From Liolophura sinensis (Eukaryota; Mollusca; Polyplacophora; Chitonida; Chitonidae): DNA of 64,000 bases. Every line of letters begins with the position of its first letter. The stretch's first letter is position 1. Both the position numbers and the translations under genes were made by a program. Positions 57,351 through 64,000 of this stretch are shown one piece after another. Below the pieces are notes generated by a model, which was not told the DNA's origin, searched no databases, and was given only the letters and a program-made list of their open reading frames with translations. The stretch spans positions 95,039,805-95,103,804 of the forward strand of contig NC_088295.1 of NCBI RefSeq assembly GCF_032854445.1. Direction: 5' to 3'.

Positions 57351-58639
57351 CTCTAGAGATTGTCGCTTTCATGGTTTGGTATTAAATGGTTTTATTACAG
57401 CTGTACTAATTACGGCATATATTTTCCTGTCCTGAAAAAATGCGGTGGGTATCCCTACATTGCACTGACACACATCAACAATGCTACTGTTGCGCTAATA
57501 ACAACTACATAACAGTAATCATTAGAACAGGAGAGGAAAAATTGAAGAACATCTGTAAATTATAGTTTGGAAAGACAATTAGCACAATGCTAATAAAATG
57601 GGGAGGGGAGGGGGGCTTAAGCAGAGAAAAAAAACGCTTGAGCACCTATCTCTTGATATGTAGGCTCCGTACAGACCTGAGCCTGTACTGTCATTACACG
57701 TATACACTCATACCCACACTCCCAAGTTTGGTACATAGCTCTTCCTGAACCCTACCAACTAAGCGGAGGCTGTGTGAGTCTGCATGTGGTAGTTCTAAAA
57801 GCAGTTATCTATGCTAATTGCTGCACAAATGATGGGAAACACCGGATAGTATTAAGGTTGTATGTATTTATATGAGAACTTTAGCCAACTAAATAACTAA
57901 CAAACGCAGTAATTCTGTGTAAATGCGGAGTACAACCGAGTCCTGGAGGTTGACCACGACGCATGCTCGTGAAATAAGATATAATTAAGCCAAAATTATT
58001 AGAACAATTAAACGGCCCTGTGAATGTCGCACTCTTAACTGTTATAATACTGGTGCTAGTAACCTTTACTTGGCAAAAGCACCTCTCACTGCTTGACGTG
58101 CAAATCCCAACTGCTGTAGACGTTTTCCAGGCTGCTTGTCACAACTGCTGTCGTCACCATCACGTAAGAACCATATACCTACGCCATTCATATTTGGTGA
58201 AGCCAGCCACGCTGGTGTAAATTTTATTTTCCAACTTTGTTACGATTTCAATCTGTTCAGTCACAGAAATATTAATATCTTGAATACGGTAAATGTAAGG
58301 TAACATCGAGGGCAAAATCTGGTGATTTGCTATGCAAAAGAGCTTGGGGTTTGCCAAAGAGGAAAAGTATGTCAGGAAATAGATTCATTTGTATATCGCC
58401 ATTTTTTGCCATTGTAACCGGTGTCACTTATATGTAAACATGGAAACAAAAACTATCGTGTCTTATTATTTTGTATGGTCGAATACGTGAACCATTCAGG
58501 GATAAAAACTTATCCTTAAGGGTTAGTGGATGAGGAATGTTAAAGCTCTGAAGAGATGGTATATTTGTAACAGATATATAGTGTATATCGTACCAGTGGC
58601 ATACATTCTTCTGTGAGGTATAAAACACCAATCAACGTT
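57351..58639. other. Intergenic sequence, nothing recognised
   Basis: Unique AT-rich sequence. Short frames at 58020-58220 (+) and 58160-58631 (-) lack family resemblance and convincing starts. Confidence 0.5.
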
Positions 58640-59460
58640 TCTAACCCAAGTGCGTGTGCGATGACTATGGATCCGTCTGTAACCCAGAGCCTGTGCGATG
58701 GCCATAAATCTGTCTGTAACCCAGGGCGTGTGTGATGACCATGAATCCGTCTGTAACACAAGAGCGTGTGTGATGACCATGGATCCGTCTGTAACCCAGA
58801 GCGTGTGAAGACCATGCATCTGTCTGTAACACAAGAGCGTGTGTGATGACCATGGATCCGTCTGTAACCCAGAGCGTGTGATGACCATGCATCCGTCTGT
58901 AACACAAGAGCGTGTGATGACCATGGATCTGCCTGTAACCCAGAGCGTGTGATGACCATGAATCCGTCTGTAACACAAGAGCGTGTGTGATGACCATGGA
59001 TCTGTCTGTAACCCAGAGCGTGTGATGACCATGCATCCGTCTGTAACACAAGAGCGTGTGATGACCATGGTTCCGCCTGTAACCCAGAGCGTGTGATGAC
59101 CATGAATCCGTCTGTAACACAAGAGCGTGTGTGATGACCATGGATCTGCCTGTAACCCAGAGCGTGTGATGACCATGCATCTGTCTGTAACACAAGAGCG
59201 TGTGTGATGACCATGGATCCGCCTGTAACCCAGAGCGTGTGATGACCATGCATCCGTCAGTAACACATGGGCGTGTGTGATGACCATGGATCCGTCTGTA
59301 ACCCAGAGCGTGTGATGACCATGCATCTGTCTGTAACACAAGAGCGTGTGTGATGACCATGGATCCGTCTGTAACCCAGAGCGTGCGATGATCATGGATC
59401 CGTCAGTAACACATGGGCGTGTGCGATGACCATGGATCCGATTGTAACTCAGAGCGTGTG
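58640..59460. repeat. ~37-bp minisatellite in alternating dimers
   Basis: About 22 monomers with core GTGATGACCATGGATCCG then TCTGTAAC. Two types alternate (…AACCCAGAGCGTGTGATG… and …AACACAAGAGCGTGTGTGATG…), giving a ~75-bp dimer. Three minus-strand frames are open through it; these are repeat artefacts. Confidence 0.92.
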
Positions 59461-60458
59461 ATTCTTTTTATGTATTAATACTGTTACCAGAAAATATACA
59501 CGACCTCACTATGTTTAGATAGTATTTTTGATTTAGTTCGCATATGTAATTAGCATATGTATTGCTGTACTCAAATACTGTGCGGATCCCAAACGGGTGG
59601 GGGCATGCCAATGGTACCTGTTGCTGCCTCCCTTAGCGCTCTGAGAGATCAGAACAAGGAGCCGGGTTAGTTGGCCCGGTGTCAGTATAATGTGACTCGG
59701 TAAGGTGTCATGCTAGTTGAGTGGCGGCATGAACTCGCCATGTCATATGAGGACATAGTATTTGTACACCTGACGACTCCTCGTCGTCATAAGACTGAAA
59801 AATAGTCAAGTACGGCATAAACACACACAGAGTCATCATGCGAGGACAAGAATTTTGATGCACATATATGCGACTGTGCAGTGAGAGGAGGGGAAAGTGC
59901 ACATGCTCATATGGCCACGCCGACGTAACAACCAACCATCGACTGCATATGGATAAAAATATCTGATCTGAATCTAAATGTCAGACACAAACAACCTTCT
60001 CCACACAGCAGCTTCATGGTAAACTTCTGCTCAGTCCATTTATGTAGATATACAGTTATGAGCCGAGTGGGCAGCTCGGACAGCTAATTCACTGCAGGAC
60101 ATGCGGGTTCGCAATTTCGCATTATCACAATTATCACACAGGCGAACACAGCTTGTACCGCCATTGGTATACGTTCACACTTGCGGCACATCATTGCGTG
60201 ATGCGGCCCTCACATGTTCATACCTGTGAAGCGGCCTGATGCGTCCTGTTTGGGTACGAGCGATTACCACAGCGACTGAAATCTTCTGTTCGAATCGTTC
60301 GCCAATGGTACCTTCACACTTGCGACATGTTGCGGCGTTGTGCTTTGCATTTTCTCTTTTGTAAGCTGACCTGGTTCTTGCTGACAACATCATGCTGAGC
60401 TTTGAGACACGTGCCGTATTGGTGATGCTTGCACTGCTGTTATCTCTTCAGAGAAACC
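59461..60458. other. Intergenic sequence and presumed promoter/leader of the third gene
   Basis: Mostly unique. The last bases before the ATG read ctgttatctcttcag, a good 3' splice site at about 60450, so an upstream non-coding exon may exist. A degenerate duplication around ACCTTCACACTTGCG (60170 and 60310) is visible. Confidence 0.4.
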
Positions 60459-60590
60459 ATGAAATTCATGCTGCCCTTGCTGTGCACCCTTATGTGCCTC
60501 GCGGCGCTCGTCCGGTGCAATGAGGGGTTCGGGGAAGGTCAGGCGCAAGAACAAGCCCTGGACGGGGAGGATCTACCCGGGGCCCTAAGG
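60459..60590 (+). CDS. Unknown secreted protein, exon 1 (signal peptide)
   Basis: ATG with a hydrophobic core LPLLCTLMCLAALV. Ends ALR before gtaagc, phase 0. The last ~20 nt plus donor are copied downstream. Confidence 0.65.
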
Positions 60591-61669
60591 GTAAGCATAC
60601 GGGGTAGTGGGGTTGGGGCTGGGGGAATCTACCCGAGCCCTCAGGGTAAGCATACGGGGTAGTGGGGTTGGGGGTGGGGGTGGGGGGATCTACCCGAGCC
60701 CTCAGGGTAAGCATACGGGGTAGTGTGGATGGGGGTGGGGGGGGTGGGGATCTACCCGAGCCCTCAGGGTAAGCATACGGGGTAGTGTGGATGGGGGTGA
60801 TCTACCCAGGCCCTCAGGGAAATAAGAGAGGATCAACTCGGGACCGTGGGGAAAGCATACGGGAAAAGAGTTGAAGGATCAACTTGGGGCCCTCAGTTTA
60901 ACCATATGGGGCAAGAGGTGGGGGATCTACCCAGTGCCCTGTGGATAAACATAACGTAGAAGGTCAGGTTTAGCGTGAAGTACTTGGTCCATTGGGAAGT
61001 ACTTGGGTCTGAGAAAAGTACCTGGCTTAGAGTGAAGCAGCTGGTTCTGAGTGAAATACCTGGTTCTGAGTGAAGTACTTGGCTTTGAGTGAAGTACCTA
61101 GCTTTGAGTGAAGTGCCCGGTTCAGAGTGAAATACCTGGTTCTGAGTGAAATACTTGGTTCTGAGTGAAATACCTGGTTTTGAGCGAAATACCTGGTTCT
61201 GAGTGAAGTACTTGGCTTTGAGTGAAGTACCTGGTTCAGAGTGAAATACCTGGTTCGGAGAGAAGTACCTGGCATGGAGTGAAGCACCTGGTTCTGAGTG
61301 AAATACCTGGTTCTGAGTGAAGTACTTGGCTTTGAGTGAAGTACCTGGTTCAGAGTGAAATACCTGGTTCGGAGAGAAATACCTGGCATGGAGTGAAGCA
61401 CCTGGTTCTGAGTGAAATACCTGGTCCTGAGTGAAGTACTTGGCTTTGAGTGAAGTACCTGGTTCAGAGTAAAATACCTGGTTCTGAGTTAAGTTCCTGG
61501 CTTGCAGTACCTGATTAAAGGTAACCGCTTAGGTATGTCTCGTGTTTTCAGACTCTGCGAGAGGCGGAGGAGTCACACACGAGGCTGAAGCGGGCATGCT
61601 CCTGGTGGTTCCAGTGGAAGGTAACTGGTGCCCGTGTGGATCACGAGGAGGTGACAGGCCAACTGGATG
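60459..61669 (+). CDS. Secreted protein of unknown function, first two coding exons (3' incomplete)
   Basis: Exon 1 60459-60590 (44 codons, phase 0) and exon 2 61552-61669. It begins MKFMLPLLCTLMCLAALVRC, a typical signal peptide with cleavage likely near residue 20, followed by an acidic/Gln-rich stretch EGFGEGQAQEQALDGEDLPG. Exon 2 encodes TLREAEESHTRLKRACSWWF then QWKVTGARVDHEEVTGQLD. LKR followed by an aromatic Cys-containing segment could be a dibasic prohormone cleavage site, but one Cys and no recognised motif leave this open. The gene continues beyond 64000. I do not recognise the family. Donors of both exons are repeated in adjacent arrays, as in the other two genes. Confidence 0.6.
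60570..60960 (+). repeat. ~60-bp array built from the exon-1 donor of the secreted-protein gene
   Basis: Original: GATCTACCCGGGGCCCTAAGG|gtaagcatacgggg. Three close copies (donors near 60649, 60709 and 60768) read GATCTACCCGAGCCCTCAGG|gtaagcatac. More distal copies decay (ggaaat, gaaagc, tttaac, gataaac at the donor position). G-rich spacer of variable length. Confidence 0.9.
60965..61510. repeat. ~20-bp minisatellite in intron 1 of the secreted-protein gene
   Basis: About 27 copies with core CTGAGTGAAATACCTGG; monomer variants recur in a higher-order period of about 120 bp (61170 and 61290). Confidence 0.9.
61552..61669 (+). CDS. Unknown secreted protein, exon 2
   Basis: Acceptor tcgtgttttcag. 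Open frame to CTG GAT G|gtgaga, phase 1. An internal alternative donor, TGGAAG|gtaact at 61620, would give a 69-nt exon ending QWK. The longer form is preferred only because the frame stays open. Confidence 0.5.
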
Positions 61670-61975
61670 GTGAGACACTGCCACAGAGCACACTCACATG
61701 CTGGACAGTAAAACTATACTCTATTAGCACATTTTCACGTGCTGTCTGATGAGACACTGACACAAAGCACACTCGCATGCTGGGCAGTAAAGTCATGCTC
61801 TATTAGCACACACTCACGTGCTGGATGATGAGACACTGACACACATGCTGAACAGTGAGATCATACTCTATTAGCACACACTCACGCGCTGGATGATGAG
61901 ACACTGACACAAAACACACCCACATGCTGGACAGTAAAACCATACCCTACCAGCACACATTCACACGCTTCATAG
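61660..61975 (+). repeat. ~75-bp array carrying the exon-2 donor context
   Basis: About four units. Exon 2 ends CTGGATG|gtgagacactg; copies read CTGGATGATGAGACACTG or CTGATGAGACACTG, with GACACAAAGCACACTC and GCTGGACAGTAAA. The GT is lost in the copies (gatgag). Confidence 0.85.
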
Positions 61976-63045
61976 TGAGACATTGACACAGAACACGCAC
62001 ACATGCTGGACAGTGAGACCACACATTGCATACACACACCCTGGACAGTGAGACCATACACTGCACACATATACCCTGGACAGTGAGACCATACACTTGG
62101 CACAAACACCCTGAACAGTGAGACCATACACAGTGAGACCATACACTTGGCACAAACACCCTGGACAGTGAGACCATACACTGAACACAAACACCCCGGA
62201 CACAAACACCCTGGACAGTGAGACCATACACTGCACACACACATCCTGGACAGTGAGACCATACACTGCACACATATACGCTGGACAGTGAGACCATACA
62301 CTGCACACACACACAACCTGGACAGTGAGACCATATAATGGACACACACACCCTGGACAGTGAGACCATACACTGCACACACGCATCCTGGACAGTGAGA
62401 CCATACACTGCACACATATACCCTGGACAGTGAGACCATACACTGCACACACACACAACCTGGACAGTGAGACCATATAATGGACACACACACCCTGGAC
62501 AGTGAGACCATACACTGCACACACACATCCTGGACAGTGAGACCACACATTGCATACACACACCCTGGACAATGAGACCATACGCTGGACACACACACCC
62601 CGGACAATGAGACAATACACTACACACAAGCACCCTGGACAGTGAGACCATACACTGGACACAAACACCCTGGACAGTGGGATCATACATTGCAAGCAAA
62701 CACCTTGGACAGTGAGACCGTACACTGGACAGAGAGACCATACAATGGACACACACACACCCTGGAGAATAAGACCATACACTGGACACAAAGACCCTAG
62801 ACAGTGAGACCATACACTGGACACACACACCCTGGACAGTGGGACCATACATTGCAAGCAAACACCTTGGACAGTGAGACCATACACTGGACAGAGAGAC
62901 CATACACTGGACACACACACACCCTGGAGAATAAGACCATACACTGGACACAAAGACCCTGGACAGTGAGACCATACACTGGACACACACACCCTGGACA
63001 ATCAGACCATACACTGGACACCCCCCCCCCCCCCCCGACAATGAG
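61976..63045 (+). repeat. ~36-bp minisatellite continuing from the exon-2 donor array
   Basis: About 29 copies with core CTGGACAGTGAGACCATA then CACTGCACACACAC. CTGGACA|gtgaga resembles the exon-2 donor CTGGATG|gtgaga, so each unit keeps a donor-like sequence. It ends in a C15 run at 63020-63036. Long minus-strand frames here are artefacts. Confidence 0.92.
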
Positions 63046-63069
63046 ACGACAGACTAACTTGTCGCTGTT

Positions 63070-64000
63070 ATTCTCAGTGATTTTTACATTTATTGATAAC
63101 AATTGGCATAGGCATTCTTCTTGTAAAAGTCTAACAAGGTCTGTACGACAATCATACACAGCTACTTTCATTGACACGTGTAATCATTACATGACTTCTC
63201 TACCCACTTATTTATTTACACACGTGTAATCATTACATGACTTCTCTACCCACTTATTTTATTGACATGTGTAATCATTACATGACCTCTCTACCCACTT
63301 ACTTTATTGATGTGTAATCATAACATGACTTCTCTACCGACTTATTTTATTGACGTGTAATCATTACATGACCTCTCTACCCACTTATTTGATTGACATG
63401 TGTACACATAACATGACTTCTCTACCCTTATTTTATTGACACACGTGTAATCATTACATGACTTCTCTACCCACTTATTTTATTGACACACATGTAATCA
63501 TTACATGACTTCTCTACCCACTTATTTTATTGACACACGTAATCATTACATGACTTCTCTACCCACTTATTTTATTGACGTGTGTAATCATTACGTGACT
63601 TCTCTACCCACTTATTTTATTGACGTGTGTAATCATTACATGACTTCTCTACCCACTTATTTTATTGACGTGTGTAATCATTACGTGACTTCTCTACCCA
63701 CTTATTTTATAGACGTGTGTAATCATTACATGACTTCTCTACCCACTTATTTTATTGACGTGTGTAATCATTACATGACTTCTCTACCCACTTATTTTAT
63801 TGACACACGTGTAATCATTACGTGACTTCTCTACCCACTTATTTTATTGACGTGTGTAATCATTATGTGACTTCTCTACCCACTTATTTTATTGACATAT
63901 GTGTAATCATTACATGACTTCTCTACCCACTTATTTTATTGATGTGTGTAATCATTACATGACCTCTCTACCCACTTATTTTATTGACGTGTGTAATCAT
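63070..64000. repeat. ~45-bp minisatellite, continues past the window end
   Basis: About 21 copies with core GTAATCATTACATGACTTC then TCTACCCACTTATTTTATTG. GTAATCATTAC is a palindrome in nearly every unit. Confidence 0.93.

Noticed and set aside
58523..59395. 290-residue minus-strand frame
   Set aside because: Repeat translation of the 37-bp dimer array in three overlapping frames.
61882..63177. Long minus-strand Cys/Val-rich frames
   Set aside because: Translations of the 36-bp array; no unique sequence and no plausible gene structure.

Overview
This is nuclear DNA of a multicellular eukaryote, most likely a marine lophotrochozoan invertebrate (mollusc- or brachiopod-like). The genes have many short exons with GT-AG introns. 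A tRNA-derived SINE recurs at least five times, with a tail resembling those I associate with such genomes. The genes encode animal proteins, including a ciliary IFT subunit. Species was not determined. By my hand-drawn boundaries, about 41 of the 64 kb is tandem repeat (minisatellite).

Layout. 1-4.2 kb: intergenic minisatellites. 4.2-32.7 kb (+ strand): a complete 14-exon gene for a 617-residue sodium/solute symporter of the SLC5 family, closest to the SLC5A8/A12/A5/A6 branch. All splice phases join and the frame stays open to a stop. 33.3-33.5 kb: a tail-to-tail polyadenylation zone. 34.0-49.8 kb (- strand): a complete 10-exon IFT57 gene (413 residues, IFT-B complex of cilia). 50-60.4 kb: intergenic, with a ~510-bp foldback element, two mutually inverted related minisatellites around a decayed non-LTR reverse transcriptase fragment and near a 200-bp assembly gap, a G-rich tract and other arrays. 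60.46 kb to the window end (+ strand): the first two exons of an unrecognised secreted-protein gene that runs off the window.

The striking feature is how repeats relate to genes. Nearly every large intron holds its own private minisatellite, and many of these arrays are made from, or run directly into, a splice junction. Array units carry copies of the exon-4 acceptor, exon-6 acceptor, exon-7 donor (with 110 nt of exon 7), exon-9 donor and exon-13 donor of the SLC5 gene, the exon-9 donor of IFT57 on the other strand, and both donors of the third gene. Other arrays consist of branchpoint/polypyrimidine/CAG acceptor-like units. The genes therefore contain dozens to hundreds of decoy splice sites beside the real ones while their coding sequences remain intact. 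I regard this as the most interesting observation in the window.

The three genes have no evident shared pathway; they are ordinary neighbours. Long open frames inside the arrays come from unit lengths that are near-multiples of three and are not annotated as genes.
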